Shown here piece after piece: positions 27,137-36,305 of a DNA stretch of 64,000 bases (position 1 is its first letter; the number at the start of each line of letters is the position of its first letter). The DNA lies in contig JBBRAX010000001.1 in NCBI GenBank assembly GCA_038206395.1, forward strand, positions 1 through 64,000, read 5' to 3'. A model generated the notes under the pieces. The model saw only the letters and a program-made list of their open reading frames with translations. It ran no database searches and was not told the origin of the DNA. A program made the translations under genes and the position numbers. The stretch comes from JAGSPQ01 sp038206395 (lineage in GTDB: Bacteria > Myxococcota > Myxococcia > Myxococcales > Myxococcaceae).

Positions 27137-28683
27137 CTGGCCTCCAGCATCTCGAGAAACGGGTTGAAGTAGTCGGGCGCCTTTTCGATCACGCCCTCGA
27201 GGCCTTTGCCACCCGTCTCGGTGCGCTTCACGTCGCCGAACCGGCCCTTGCCGATCGCCGCGACCATGCCGTCGCGCTGACACTCTTCCAGCAGGTTCAG
27301 CGCCTCGCCAAAGACGAAGCGGGCGCGGTTGGCGATCTTGCCGTCTTCTCGCACCACAAACTCGTCGTCGATGCCGCGCGCCGCGCGATGAATGTACGCG
27401 GCCGACTTCAGCGCGACGTACCGGTCGGCCAGCAGCGGCGTGTGCATCGCCTCGGTCATCATCCCCAGCAGCTGAATGCCCTGGTTCGTCCACACCGCGA
27501 CGAGGTCGGCCATCACGTCGTACGCGTGGCTGAAGAAGATGTCGGTCTCTTTGTGCTTGGTCGGCGGCATGTACTTCAGCGGCGCGTCGGGGAAGCAGCG
27601 GCGCACGAGCATCGCCTGCGAGAGCTCGAGCAGAAGCGTCTCTTCGCGGTACGGGTCGATTTCGTAGCTGTGGCCGAGGCCGAGCTGCGCGTCTTTCAAG
27701 CCAGCGCGGCGGGCGAAGCACTCGTTGATGAACTGGCTCGCGATGACGGTGTGCGCGGCGTCGTACGCGTCGGCGGTGGTGATGTAGTTGTCTTCGCCGG
27801 TGTTGATGATGATGCCGGCCATCGCGCAGATGCGCCGCGAGAAGTACTGATCGATGAAGGTGCGGCGCATGTTGATGTCGCGGAAGAGGATCCCGTACAT
27901 CGCGTCGTTGAGAAGCATGTCGAGCCTTTCCCACGCGGCGGCGAAGGCGATCTCGGCCATGCAGAGGCCCGACGAATAGTTGGTGAGCTGAATGTAGCGC
28001 TTCAGCTTGCGGGACTCTTCGTCCAGCGCCTCGCGCATGATTCTGAAGTTTTCCTGGGTGGCGTAGGTGCCGCCGTAGCCTTCGGTGGTGGCGCCGTGGG
28101 GCACGAAGTCCAGCAGCGACTGTGCGGTCGAACGGATGACCGCGATCACGTCGGCGCCCGCCTGGGCTGCGGCGCGTGCCTGCTCGACGTCGTCGAAGAT
28201 GTTGCCAGTCGCGACGATCACGTACTTGTGCGGCGTCGGCGACATCGGAAACTCTTCGCGCAGCGACTGGCGCTGCTCGACTCGGCGCTTCAACTCTTCC
28301 ATCGCGTGCCGCGCCTCGGCCCGCACTTCGTCCTTGAGCCGCGCCTCGTCGGCCGCCGGCAGGGGCTGCAGCTTTTCCAGCGGAGCGGCCGTCAGCCTTT
28401 CCACCGCGTCCAGCGGGCTCTGCGCCCCCATGTGAAGCGCGCGGCCGTACCAATAGGCAGCGCCCTTATCGAGCACCTTTGCCGCATGAAGGCGGTCGAC
28501 CATCAGGTTCACCAGCGGAGCGCCCATCGACCCGACGCCGTCGACCCCGAACCACCTCAGCACGGTGCGTTCGACGCTGACGGTGGTGTTGCGGTCGATG
28601 AGTGAGAAGATCGGGTCGGTGATGTCTTGCGCCAACTTGCGGGCGCGGGCGATCTGCTCGTCTGAGATGAACGGGCCTGGCAT
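27133..28683 (-). CDS. kamD: Lysine 5,6-aminomutase, alpha subunit
   Basis: The large catalytic subunit of the B12/PLP aminomutase. The 516-residue protein is full length. It has the family N terminus (KLAQDITDPIFSLIDRNTTVSVERT), GADVIAVIRSTAQSLLDFVP, TTEGYGGTYATQENFRIM and the highly conserved INTGEDNYITTADAY followed by GHSYEIDP. It heads a run with the exported-protein gene, kamE, kal and kce. The 93 bases before it also serve the divergent cytochrome gene. Confidence 0.95.
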   Translation of the reverse strand: MPGPFISDEQIARARKLAQDITDPIFSLIDRNTTVSVERTVLRWFGVDGVGSMGAPLVNLMVDRLHAAKVLDKGAAYWYGRALHMGAQSPLDAVERLTAAPLEKLQPLPAADEARLKDEVRAEARHAMEELKRRVEQRQSLREEFPMSPTPHKYVIVATGNIFDDVEQARAAAQAGADVIAVIRSTAQSLLDFVPHGATTEGYGGTYATQENFRIMREALDEESRKLKRYIQLTNYSSGLCMAEIAFAAAWERLDMLLNDAMYGILFRDINMRRTFIDQYFSRRICAMAGIIINTGEDNYITTADAYDAAHTVIASQFINECFARRAGLKDAQLGLGHSYEIDPYREETLLLELSQAMLVRRCFPDAPLKYMPPTKHKETDIFFSHAYDVMADLVAVWTNQGIQLLGMMTEAMHTPLLADRYVALKSAAYIHRAARGIDDEFVVREDGKIANRARFVFGEALNLLEECQRDGMVAAIGKGRFGDVKRTETGGKGLEGVIEKAPDYFNPFLEMLEAR

Positions 28684-28776
28684 CGCCCACGTATACCCCC
28701 GGCCGGGCGCGGCTGGGAGTTTGCCGTCGACCCCGCCTGTCTCGGCAGCTGTCTCTTTACGGGTAGTGTGCGCGCC

Positions 28777-30549
28777 ATGCGTCTACTTCTGGTGGCCGTC
28801 GCGTTGGTGCTCACGGGCTGTGGCGACATCGTGGCCGGGCCGCCGAGACAGCCGCCCCCGAAGGCGAGCACCGCGCCCCTGCGCGCCGTCGAGCTGTCGG
28901 GCGGCACCCTCGCCATCGCCAGCGGTGGCCGCTTCGCCGCCGTGTCCGACCCCGAGCACGATCGCCTCTGGATCGTCGACCTCAGCAGCGGCGCACTGCA
29001 CGGCAAAGTTCAGCTGCCCGAAGGGAGCCAGCCCCAGCGCATCGTCGAAGACGGCGCCGGCAAGCTTCGGGTCGCGTTGCGCGGCCTTGGCCAGGTCGCG
29101 ACCGTCTCACCCAGCCAGCTCTCGGTGCTCGACGTGGCCGACGCGTGCCCCGAAGTTCGCGGCCTCACCTGGAACAAAGAAATGCAGGCGCTGCAGGTTG
29201 CCTGCGCGGGCGGGGAGCTCGTCACGCTGAAGGGCAGCATTCGCAGTGTGCTCAAGCCGGCAGCCGACCTGCGCGACGTCGTCCAGGCGAAGGGCAAGAC
29301 GTGGGTGTCGACCTTCCGCGCTGCCCAGCTGATGCAGGTGTCGGCGACCGGCACTGTCGACGCGACCGTCACCCTTCCCTCGGTCGCGCTGCCGTCGGCC
29401 GATGGAAAGCCGGCCGCTTTCGTGCCCGCGGTGGCGTGGCGCACGGTCGTCACCCCAGGCGGCCAGGTGGTGACGGTGCACCAGCGTGAAGTCGAGGGGG
29501 ACATCGGGGCGATTCAGGTGCCGAACGCTCCGCCCGCGCGGGCGTACTACGCGAACGTCTGCAACTCGGGCATCGTGCGCAGCACCGTCAGCCTCACCGA
29601 CGAAGGCAAGGTCACAGGCTCGTTCGACATCGCGGGCGTGTTGCCGATTGACGTCGCTGTGTCGCCCGACGGCACCGAGCTCGCTGTCGCGCAGCCGGGC
29701 TCGGGCTTCGTGCAGCGGATCCAGCTGGGCGCCAACACGGTGGGCGTCTCTGGCGGAGGCCTGTGCGCACCGTCGAGCCGCGACGTCTCTCAGCTGGGCG
29801 AGGTGACGGGCGTCGCCTACACGCCGCAGAGCGACCTGATCGTTCATACCCGCACCCCGATGGCGGTCTGGGTGCTCGGCCGCAACGACGGCGCGCCGAC
29901 ACAGCAGCAGATTCTGCTCACGGGCGACTCGGTGAATTCCGAAGGGCACACCCTCTTCCACCAGGCGGCGGGCACGTCGCAGGCGATTTCCTGCGCGTCG
30001 TGCCACCCCGAAGGCGGCGACGACGGCCACGTCTGGCGGCTGCTCCACAAGGACGTGCGCACGCAGAGCCTCGCGGGCGGCGTGGTCGAGACGGCGCCCT
30101 TCCACTGGAATGGGCAGCTGGCGTCGGTGCAGGACGTGGTGACCGAGACTTTCGTCGGGCGCATGGGCGGCTCGGCCCCGACGGCCGAAGTCGTCGCCGC
30201 GTTGTCCGACTGGATGGGCGGCATTCCGCAGCGGAAGGTGGTGGCGTCGGCCCCGCAGGCGAGCCTCGAGCTGGGCCTGCACCTCTTCACCGACGCGAAG
30301 GTCGGCTGCAGCAGCTGTCACTCAGGGGAACGCTTCACCAACAACTTGACCGTCGACGTCGGCACAGGCGGCGAGTTCCAGGTGCCCTCGCTGCGCGGCG
30401 TCTCGCTGCGCGGCCCCTGGATGCACGACGGCTGCGCGAAGACGTTGAAAGACAGGTTCTCGGAGTGCGGCGGCAAGGCACACGGCGACGTCAGCCACCT
30501 CGCGAACGAAGAGCTCGACGCGCTCGTCGCGTACCTTCAGACGCTCTAG
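28777..30549 (+). CDS. Lipoprotein with beta-propeller-like region and two c-type haem sites
   Basis: The 590-residue protein begins MRLLLVAVALVLTGCGD, a lipoprotein signal. The first two thirds read like a beta-propeller (VSDPEHDRLWIVDLSSG, DVAVSPDGTELAVAQPGS). The C-terminal third holds two CxxCH haem sites, CASCHPEGG and CSSCHSGERF, with later Met residues that could be ligands (HDGCAKTLKDRF region). This resembles di-haem peroxidase/MauG-like secreted proteins, without clear proof of that activity. It lies between kdd and kamD on the opposite strand, and its TAG shares two bases with the kdd TAG. A GTG at 28768 is an alternative start. Confidence 0.82.
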   Translation: MRLLLVAVALVLTGCGDIVAGPPRQPPPKASTAPLRAVELSGGTLAIASGGRFAAVSDPEHDRLWIVDLSSGALHGKVQLPEGSQPQRIVEDGAGKLRVALRGLGQVATVSPSQLSVLDVADACPEVRGLTWNKEMQALQVACAGGELVTLKGSIRSVLKPAADLRDVVQAKGKTWVSTFRAAQLMQVSATGTVDATVTLPSVALPSADGKPAAFVPAVAWRTVVTPGGQVVTVHQREVEGDIGAIQVPNAPPARAYYANVCNSGIVRSTVSLTDEGKVTGSFDIAGVLPIDVAVSPDGTELAVAQPGSGFVQRIQLGANTVGVSGGGLCAPSSRDVSQLGEVTGVAYTPQSDLIVHTRTPMAVWVLGRNDGAPTQQQILLTGDSVNSEGHTLFHQAAGTSQAISCASCHPEGGDDGHVWRLLHKDVRTQSLAGGVVETAPFHWNGQLASVQDVVTETFVGRMGGSAPTAEVVAALSDWMGGIPQRKVVASAPQASLELGLHLFTDAKVGCSSCHSGERFTNNLTVDVGTGGEFQVPSLRGVSLRGPWMHDGCAKTLKDRFSECGGKAHGDVSHLANEELDALVAYLQTL

Positions 30550-31571
30550 ACGTACTTCTCTTCGAAGAGCTTCTTGAGCTTCGGCTCACTGCGCAACAGC
30601 TCGAGGGTCAGGTCGGCGTGGCCCGGCACGTAGCCGTTGCCGATGATCATCGTCACGTCTTTGCCGACGCCCTCGGCGCCCAACGCGGCGGTGGTGAAGC
30701 TGGTCGCCATCGAGAAGAGGATCACGGTGCCGCCCTGCGCGACGCTCAGGATGCTCGCCATCTCGGTGTTGGGCACGGAGGCGACGTTGACGACGAGGTC
30801 GGCAAGCCTTCCGTTCGTGGCCTTCGCCACCAGCTCCATCACTTCGAGGCCCTTCGTGGCGTCGACGACGATCGTCTCGTCACAGAGGCCCAGGGCTTTG
30901 AGCGCGTCGAGCGCTTTGGCTGAGATGTCGATCGCCAACAGCCGGCCAGTGCCTCTCAAATTCCGGCGGGCCTGGGCGAGGCACAGCGCGCCGCTCTTTC
31001 CGGCGCCGAGCATCGCGACCGTCATGCCTGGCTTCACGTGGCGGGCGATCAGCGCGGGCGCTCCGGCGACGTCGAGCGCGGCGAGGCTGAGCGTGTCGGG
31101 AAGATCCGACGGCAGCTTCGCGTAGATGCCGCTGGCGAAGAGAATCGCGGTGCCTTCGATGTCGACCCGATCGATCTCGGCGCGCACGGCCTTCACCTTG
31201 GTGATGATCAGCGGCGTAAGGGTGAGGCTCACCAGCGTCGCGATGCGGTCGCCGGCCTTCAAGCTCGCCGCGTCGGGGTGCAGCGGCGAGACTTCGCGCA
31301 CGCGGCCGATCAGCATCCCGCCCGAGCCGGTGACGGGGTTCACCATCTTCCCGCGCTCGAGCACGATGCCGGTGATCGCCTGAGAAATCTTCTCGACGTC
31401 GCCGCCCGCAGCCTCTTTGAGCTGCTTGAAGGACGCGGCGTCGACGTTGAGGCTCTCGACGTCGATCAGCACTTCGCCGTCGCGCAGGGGCAGCGACGGG
31501 TCGAGCTTCTTCGCGCGCTGAGGAAGCACGCCCTTCTCGCCCACCACCCGGTGCAGTCCATAGGCATCCAT
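30546..31571 (-). CDS. kdd: L-erythro-3,5-diaminohexanoate dehydrogenase
   Basis: Kdd oxidises 3,5-diaminohexanoate to 5-amino-3-oxohexanoate with NAD(P)+ and release of ammonia, feeding Kce. The 341-residue protein begins YGLHRVVGEKGVLPQRA and contains SLNVDAASFKQL and the Rossmann stretch TVAMLGAGKSGALCLAQ, all characteristic of this dehydrogenase family. It starts 16 bases behind a small membrane-protein gene at the end of the glt-like block, so it may be read from there. The other kam genes lie beyond a gene on the opposite strand. Confidence 0.92.
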   Translation of the reverse strand: MDAYGLHRVVGEKGVLPQRAKKLDPSLPLRDGEVLIDVESLNVDAASFKQLKEAAGGDVEKISQAITGIVLERGKMVNPVTGSGGMLIGRVREVSPLHPDAASLKAGDRIATLVSLTLTPLIITKVKAVRAEIDRVDIEGTAILFASGIYAKLPSDLPDTLSLAALDVAGAPALIARHVKPGMTVAMLGAGKSGALCLAQARRNLRGTGRLLAIDISAKALDALKALGLCDETIVVDATKGLEVMELVAKATNGRLADLVVNVASVPNTEMASILSVAQGGTVILFSMATSFTTAALGAEGVGKDVTMIIGNGYVPGHADLTLELLRSEPKLKKLFEEKYV

Positions 31572-31586
31572 GGGCGGCTTCTACAG

Positions 31587-31967
31587 CTACGGCAGGAGGA
31601 GAAACAGCCCGACCACCACCGCCGTGGCCCCCAAGGCCCGCAGGTAGATGCCGCGGGCCTTCTTCCGGAAAGCGGCACGCTCGGCGGGATCCGTCACTGG
31701 CACGCCCGACGCGCCGGTATCGCCCATCACCTTCACGTTCGAGGCGACGAAGGCGACGCAGGTGTGGGCGCGGGCCTGAAGAAAGCCCATCGCGGCGAAG
31801 AGGGCGGGGATCGCCACCAGCAGCCGCCACGGCCACGCTGCGTGCGTCTCGAGCAGGGCCGCTGCAGCGAGCAGCGTGAGGGCGGAGCAGACGACACCGA
31901 CCTGGGTGCGCTTCTTGCGCTCGACCGGGCCGATGTTCTCGCAGACGGTCGCGGGTGCTTCGGTCAG
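31587..31967 (-). CDS. Small membrane protein behind gltH
   Basis: Function unknown. The 126-residue protein starts with TEAPATVCENIGPVERKKR, then two hydrophobic segments at about 28-43 and 46-62, an Ala-rich HTCVAFVASNVKVMGD stretch and a third segment at the C terminus. No ATG or GTG lies before the conserved-looking part. The best start is a CTG at 31967 that overlaps the gltH stop (CTGA), which would be a rare start codon. Confidence 0.6.
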   Translation of the reverse strand: MTEAPATVCENIGPVERKKRTQVGVVCSALTLLAAAALLETHAAWPWRLLVAIPALFAAMGFLQARAHTCVAFVASNVKVMGDTGASGVPVTDPAERAAFRKKARGIYLRALGATAVVVGLFLLLP

Positions 31968-32566
31968 AACGTGTACTTGACGCGCAGAACGAAGTGCAGC
32001 GGGTGCATCAGGTTCGCGCCGCCGATGATCATCCGGTAGCCGGCATCGAGGCCGATGGTGAAGTGGTCCATGTTGGTCGCGTACTCGACGCTGGCCGCGA
32101 CGCCGACGTGCGCGCCACCGTTGAAGTCGGCCTGCGGAGGAGGATCCAGCAGCGTGTAGCCGAAGAGCAGCTTGCCGCCGACGTAGAAGCGCTCGAACAG
32201 GCTGACCAGCAGGCCGGCGCTGCCGCCGAGGAAGGTCATCGTGAAGTTGTCCGACTGCAGACACTCGCCCGCTTTCGTGAGGCCCGCGTGGCAGTTGGCC
32301 GCATTGGCGCCGATGCCGACCGACAGCTGAATCGGAAGCGCGAACTTCTCGTTCTCACCGAACGCAAACTGATAGCCGGCGCCCAACTGAAGAAAGGTCT
32401 GGAGGTTGCTGTAGCCATTGTCGCCGCCGACGGTGAAGAGGCCACCGATGCCGACGTCGGTGAAGAAGCCGCGGCGAACCTTCAGCGGCACGCCTTCAGG
32501 CGGCGTCGCCGCGTGCGCAAGGACGGGGGCCAACACCAGACTCAGAACGACGAGAAGCTTCCGCAA
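31964..32566 (-). CDS. gltH: Outer-membrane beta-barrel protein, GltH position
   Basis: The 200-residue protein has a signal peptide ending AHA (residues 1-19), then alternating amphipathic strands with aromatic girdles, and ends in VKYTF, the C-terminal Phe signature of BAM-assembled barrels. In the Glt/Nfs systems the gene after the FHA protein GltG codes for the outer-membrane protein GltH; order and type match. The TTG start has a strong AGGAG upstream. A terminator behind gltG and a promoter-like sequence suggest its own transcription. The symbol rests on synteny. Confidence 0.65.
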   Translation of the reverse strand: MRKLLVVLSLVLAPVLAHAATPPEGVPLKVRRGFFTDVGIGGLFTVGGDNGYSNLQTFLQLGAGYQFAFGENEKFALPIQLSVGIGANAANCHAGLTKAGECLQSDNFTMTFLGGSAGLLVSLFERFYVGGKLLFGYTLLDPPPQADFNGGAHVGVAASVEYATNMDHFTIGLDAGYRMIIGGANLMHPLHFVLRVKYTF

Positions 32567-32600
32567 GTTTCACTCCTGTACGGCGGCCGAAAGGCGCGGC

Positions 32601-32628
32601 ACCTTACTCAGGGAACTGCCGAACTCAA
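32601..32628 (-). promoter_or_regulatory. Candidate promoter for gltH
   Basis: TTGAGT (32628-32623) and TAAGGT (32606-32601) are separated by 16 bases and lie just behind the gltG terminator and 35 bases before the gltH start. Confidence 0.4.
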
Positions 32629-32632
32629 CTCC

Positions 32633-32671
32633 AAAAACACAAACGGCGCGGACCTTTAAGAGGGCCGCGCC
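32633..32671 (-). terminator. Intrinsic terminator after gltG
   Basis: On the minus strand GGCGCGG (32671-32665) pairs with CCGCGCC (32651-32645), with a further CC/GG pair inside one mismatch. The stem is followed by a T-rich run, GTTTGTGTTTTT. It lies 34 bases after the gltG stop. Confidence 0.65.
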
Positions 32672-32705
32672 GCTTCGCTGATTACGCCGTCTTCGGTTCG
32701 GGGCG

Positions 32706-34574
32706 CTACTCTTCGCCGCCCTCGTCGCTGCCGGCCGGCTTGAAGATCCAGGGGAAGGTGACCGAGACGACGCCGCCGCCCTGGGGCTCGGGGAACTTCC
32801 ACCGGCGGATGCGCGAGAGCATGCAGTTCTCGGCGTTGCTGTTGTTGAGCGAGGTCTCAGCGACGCTCGCGTCGGCCACTGCGCCGGCGGGGTCGATGGT
32901 GAAGGCGACGGCAACCTTGCCCGACAGATCCGCGTTCTTCTGCAGCTCCTGCTCGAAGCAGAACTTGATCTCGTTCTGGTGACGCTTGATCACCTTGGCG
33001 ATCACGTCCTTCGAGAGCCCGCCGACGACCGTCGTCTTGCCCGGGATGATGCGCGTCGTGTCTTTGCCTCGACCGCCGAGGTCGATCGAGCCGTTGCCGC
33101 CGCTTCCGCGACCGCCGCCCTTGGTGCCGAGGCCGCCGAGGCCGAGCCCCGTGCCGCCACCGCCCGAGCCGCTGCCACGCGAGCCGAGGCCGCCGACGCC
33201 GTGCGCATCGCCGAGGCCCGCCCCACCCTGCAGACCGCCGAGGGCGTTGTTGATGCCAGTGCCGAGGCCGCCGGGGCCGAAGACGTTCGACGCCGCGCCG
33301 TTGCCGGCGAGCGCGCCCAGGAGGCCCGCCGTCTGGATCTTCTTGCGGTCTTCTTCGCGCTTGTTCGCGTCGACGACCGGAGCGCCCTTCTTCGAGGGGT
33401 CGGCGTCCTTCTTCTTCTCGTCTTTCTTGCCGAACTTCCCTTCGTCGTCCTTCGGCTTCGCGCCTTCCTTGATGCCCGAGAGATCTTTCAGCTTCTTGAT
33501 CTCGACCTTCTTCTCGGCGCGCACCAGCATCTTCACGTACTTGCCGGGGTTCGCGAAGATGTCGTCGGACGCGCTGCCGTCACCCAGCGGGTTCAGGATC
33601 ATCGCCGCGACCAGGGCGACGAACGCCATGATGCAGACCGACGCGATCTTGAAGAAGGTGAAGTCAGAGTCTTCGAGCGTGTTGACGCTGAGCGCCGAGC
33701 TCGGCCGCACGTAGCGAAGAATGAAGGCGACGCTCTCGAAGCTGACCTGCGCACGGTCATGAAGCCCGAGCTCGATCGCATCGGCCCGAACGCCACCTTC
33801 GGCGCCGCGCAGCTTGCCTTCGCTCTTCAGCTGCTCCTTCGTCTTGTGCGAGTCGTTATTCGTAGAGAGCACCAGCCCCGCATCGGCCGGAACGTTGATG
33901 ACGGTGGTCGAGCCCTTCGCAGTGGCGAGGTTGAACAGCTGGCCCACGCCGCCCGAGAACACGTTGAACTTCGCGCCCGCGCCCTCACCGATCGTCACCG
34001 GGACGCCGTCGGCGAAGTGCTGAACGTTGATCAGGGTGTCGCCCCACAGCAGCGCGACCTGAAGGACCTTCGAGTCTTCGGCAGGCGTCGCGTCGGCCGG
34101 CAGCGGCTCGGTGAAGAGCACGGCAGCGTTGCGGCCCGTGCCTGCGAGCGCGCGCGGAGGAACCGGAGCGGCCTTCTTCTCGACCTTCACTTCTTCCTTC
34201 GCCACGACGGCGACGGGAGCAACCGGGGCAGGCGCCGACGGGGCCGGGCTTGAGCCGTTGACCTCGTTGTTGAAGACCACCTTCACCTGTGAGCCGCCGA
34301 CCATCAGCTGATCGCCCGAGCTCAGGGTGACCGGATCCTTGATCGCCTGATCCTTGAACCTGGTGCCGTGCTCGCTGCCGAGATCGATGGCCGTCACGAT
34401 GCCCGACTTCTCGACCTTGAGCATGAAGTGAAGGTTCGAGACGCGCGGGTCGGTGATCTTGACCGCGGCGCCAGCGCCCGAGCCGACGATGACGCTCTCA
34501 AGATCGGAGGTGGATTCGGACACCGTCCCGTCAGGGCTGGTGATCTGCAGGGTGATCGAGGTCTTTTTTGCCAT
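32706..34574 (-). CDS. gltG: FHA-domain, TonB-C-like envelope protein, GltG
   Basis: In M. xanthus GltG is an inner-membrane protein linking cytoplasmic and periplasmic parts of the gliding machine. The 622-residue protein has an FHA domain at about 25-100 (DPRVSNLHF, DLGSEHGTRF), a Pro/Ala linker, a second beta-rich domain and a transmembrane segment near 315-335 (IASVCIMAFVALVAAMIL). A Lys-rich and then Gly-rich periplasmic stretch follows, with an AgmX/TonB-type C-terminal domain at about 530-615 (HQNEIKFCFEQELQK to WKFPEP). This architecture is specific to GltG/NfsG. The gene sits between gltF and gltH as in the known cluster. Confidence 0.8.
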   Translation of the reverse strand: MAKKTSITLQITSPDGTVSESTSDLESVIVGSGAGAAVKITDPRVSNLHFMLKVEKSGIVTAIDLGSEHGTRFKDQAIKDPVTLSSGDQLMVGGSQVKVVFNNEVNGSSPAPSAPAPVAPVAVVAKEEVKVEKKAAPVPPRALAGTGRNAAVLFTEPLPADATPAEDSKVLQVALLWGDTLINVQHFADGVPVTIGEGAGAKFNVFSGGVGQLFNLATAKGSTTVINVPADAGLVLSTNNDSHKTKEQLKSEGKLRGAEGGVRADAIELGLHDRAQVSFESVAFILRYVRPSSALSVNTLEDSDFTFFKIASVCIMAFVALVAAMILNPLGDGSASDDIFANPGKYVKMLVRAEKKVEIKKLKDLSGIKEGAKPKDDEGKFGKKDEKKKDADPSKKGAPVVDANKREEDRKKIQTAGLLGALAGNGAASNVFGPGGLGTGINNALGGLQGGAGLGDAHGVGGLGSRGSGSGGGGTGLGLGGLGTKGGGRGSGGNGSIDLGGRGKDTTRIIPGKTTVVGGLSKDVIAKVIKRHQNEIKFCFEQELQKNADLSGKVAVAFTIDPAGAVADASVAETSLNNSNAENCMLSRIRRWKFPEPQGGGVVSVTFPWIFKPAGSDEGGEE

Positions 34575-34590
34575 GGGTTTCGCGGTGCTC

Positions 34591-34854
34591 TTAGAGGTTG
34601 TCGACCGACTTCTGCAGCTCGGGCACGAAGTTGTCGCGCACCTTGATCAGGCTCTTGAAGCTCGTCTTCTTCTTCGAGATTGCGTAGCTGCCTTCTGGCT
34701 TGGTGAGATCGCCTTCGACGGCGACGTCGGTGAAGTCGATGACCGTCTTCTTGCGGAAGACCGTCTTGTCCGCTTCCTGAACCACGGTGGTCTTGCCCTG
34801 GGCAAACACCGGGGCAGCGACCGCGAAAGCAACGAGGATGACCAGGCGTTTCAT
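34591..34854 (-). CDS. gltF: Small periplasmic protein, GltF position
   Basis: The 87-residue protein has a signal peptide ending VFA-QG, then TVFRKKTVIDFTDVAVEGDLTKPEGSY split over a charged domain ending PELQKSVDNL. Stretches such as IDFTDV and EGDLTKP are familiar from small myxobacterial proteins associated with FHA and TPR envelope genes. The ATG at 34854 was chosen for its GGAGGT at 8 bases; longer frames add a non-signal leader. Position between gltE and gltG supports GltF; sequence alone does not prove it. Confidence 0.6.
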   Translation of the reverse strand: MKRLVILVAFAVAAPVFAQGKTTVVQEADKTVFRKKTVIDFTDVAVEGDLTKPEGSYAISKKKTSFKSLIKVRDNFVPELQKSVDNL

Positions 34855-34883
34855 GAACGACACCTCCATGGATTCACTGACAC

Positions 34884-34907
34884 CCCGGAACAACTCGAGG
34901 TTCCGGG
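34884..34907. other. 8-bp hairpin upstream of gltF
   Basis: CCCGGAAC (34884-34891) pairs with GTTCCGGG (34900-34907) around an 8-base loop containing CTCGAG. It lies in the 134-base gap before gltF, which has no gene. There is no T tract in the direction of transcription, so a leader-RNA or operator role is as likely as termination. Confidence 0.4.
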
Positions 34908-34988
34908 TAAAAAGTGGGCGGAAACTAGACGCATCTCAAGGTCGTTGTCACTCCCACCCTGGGTGATTTCCTACACCTCTAACGACCT

Positions 34989-36299
34989 CTACTTCTTGGG
35001 CGCGGGAGCCGGGGCGGGCGCAGGGGCCGGAGCCGCCGCACCTTCAGGGGCCGGGGCGGCACCTTCTTCCTTCGCTGCCTCGTCAGTCACCTTGTCGAGC
35101 ATCGAAGGGCCGGTGTTGGCCTTCGGCTTCTCTTTGGGCTTGTCGGCGGGGGCCGGCGCGGGGGCACCCGACTTCTGCATCGCGGCGATGCCCTTGAGCT
35201 TGGCGTCGATCAGCTGCTGATCCTGCGTCGAGGTGCCGGGCAGACCCTTGCACTTCTCGAGGAAGGGAACCGCCTTGTCGAACCCCGACTTCTCGACCGC
35301 GTACGCCCAGCCGGCGCCGCAGATCGCATCGGGCTGGTCGGCCTTGAGCGCGAGGACCTTCTCGAACGCCTGGCCGGCGAGCACGCCCTTCTTCGGGTCG
35401 CGGCCCTTCTGCCCGTCGAGCGCCCAGGCGTAGGCGAGGAAGCCGTCGTACGACGTCGGATCCAGCGAGGTCGCCTTCGCGAACGAACGTTCGGCATTCT
35501 CGTAGTCGCGGTACGACAGCGCCATCGCGCCGATGTTCACGTGGCCAGGGGCGAACTTGTCGTTCAGCTGCACCGACTTCTGGAACTGGCCGAGCGCGAG
35601 GCGGCGTTCGTCGATCTTCAAATAGATCATGCCGAGGTTGTTGTAGACGCCCGGATCCTTGTCATCGAGCTTCTTGGCGTTCGCGCTGATGAACTCGGCG
35701 AGCTTGTAGTTGCCCTGGTCGAAGTAGATGAGCGACAGGTTCTTGTACGCGTCAGCGTTGTCCTTGGTGCGGGCGAGCACGCGGCGGGCGGTCAGCTCGG
35801 CCTTGTCGAACTTCTTCGCCAGCCGGTACGCGACGGTGAGGTTGTTCAACAGCGCCACGTCGAACTCGGCGCCCGGGGCCTTCAGCGCCTCTTCGTACAG
35901 GGTGATCGCCTTCTCGAACTTGTCCTGCAGGCGGTAGATGCGGCCCAGGTTGAGCAGCGTCTTCCGGTGGTTTGGGTCGAGCTTGTACGCCGCCTCGTAG
36001 TGTTTCTCGGCCTCGGCGAGGTTGCTCTGCCGTTCGGCGACGACGCCTGAGTTGTAGTGCGCCGAGACCAGCGTCGGCTGCTTCTCGGCGAGCTTGCCGA
36101 AGGTGGCCTTCGCCTCGTCGAGCTTGTTCGCGTCGAACTCGGCGAGGCCCTGGTCGAACAGCTCCTGCGCCGTCTTCTCTTTCGGAGGAGGCGGCGGCTT
36201 GTTCACGTCTTCGACCGGCTTGACGACTTCCTGGGTCGTCGTGCAGGCGGCGAGCGTGCCGAGGGCGAGGGCAACGAGGGCGGCTTTGAGGATCTTCAT
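34989..36299 (-). CDS. gltE: TPR lipoprotein, GltE (AglT)
   Basis: The 436-residue protein begins MKILKAALVALALGTLAACTT, a lipoprotein signal with lipobox LAAC. About eight tetratricopeptide repeats follow (for example AHYNSGVVAERQSNLAEAEKHYEAA and KTLLNLGRIYRLQDKFEKAITLY, written here as separate examples). The tail is an Ala-Pro-rich low-complexity stretch. In M. xanthus GltE/AglT is a TPR protein needed for gliding and encoded next to gltD. Here it follows gltD by 6 bases. Confidence 0.72.
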   Translation of the reverse strand: MKILKAALVALALGTLAACTTTQEVVKPVEDVNKPPPPPKEKTAQELFDQGLAEFDANKLDEAKATFGKLAEKQPTLVSAHYNSGVVAERQSNLAEAEKHYEAAYKLDPNHRKTLLNLGRIYRLQDKFEKAITLYEEALKAPGAEFDVALLNNLTVAYRLAKKFDKAELTARRVLARTKDNADAYKNLSLIYFDQGNYKLAEFISANAKKLDDKDPGVYNNLGMIYLKIDERRLALGQFQKSVQLNDKFAPGHVNIGAMALSYRDYENAERSFAKATSLDPTSYDGFLAYAWALDGQKGRDPKKGVLAGQAFEKVLALKADQPDAICGAGWAYAVEKSGFDKAVPFLEKCKGLPGTSTQDQQLIDAKLKGIAAMQKSGAPAPAPADKPKEKPKANTGPSMLDKVTDEAAKEEGAAPAPEGAAAPAPAPAPAPAPKK

Positions 36300-36305
36300 G
36301 GTGGG

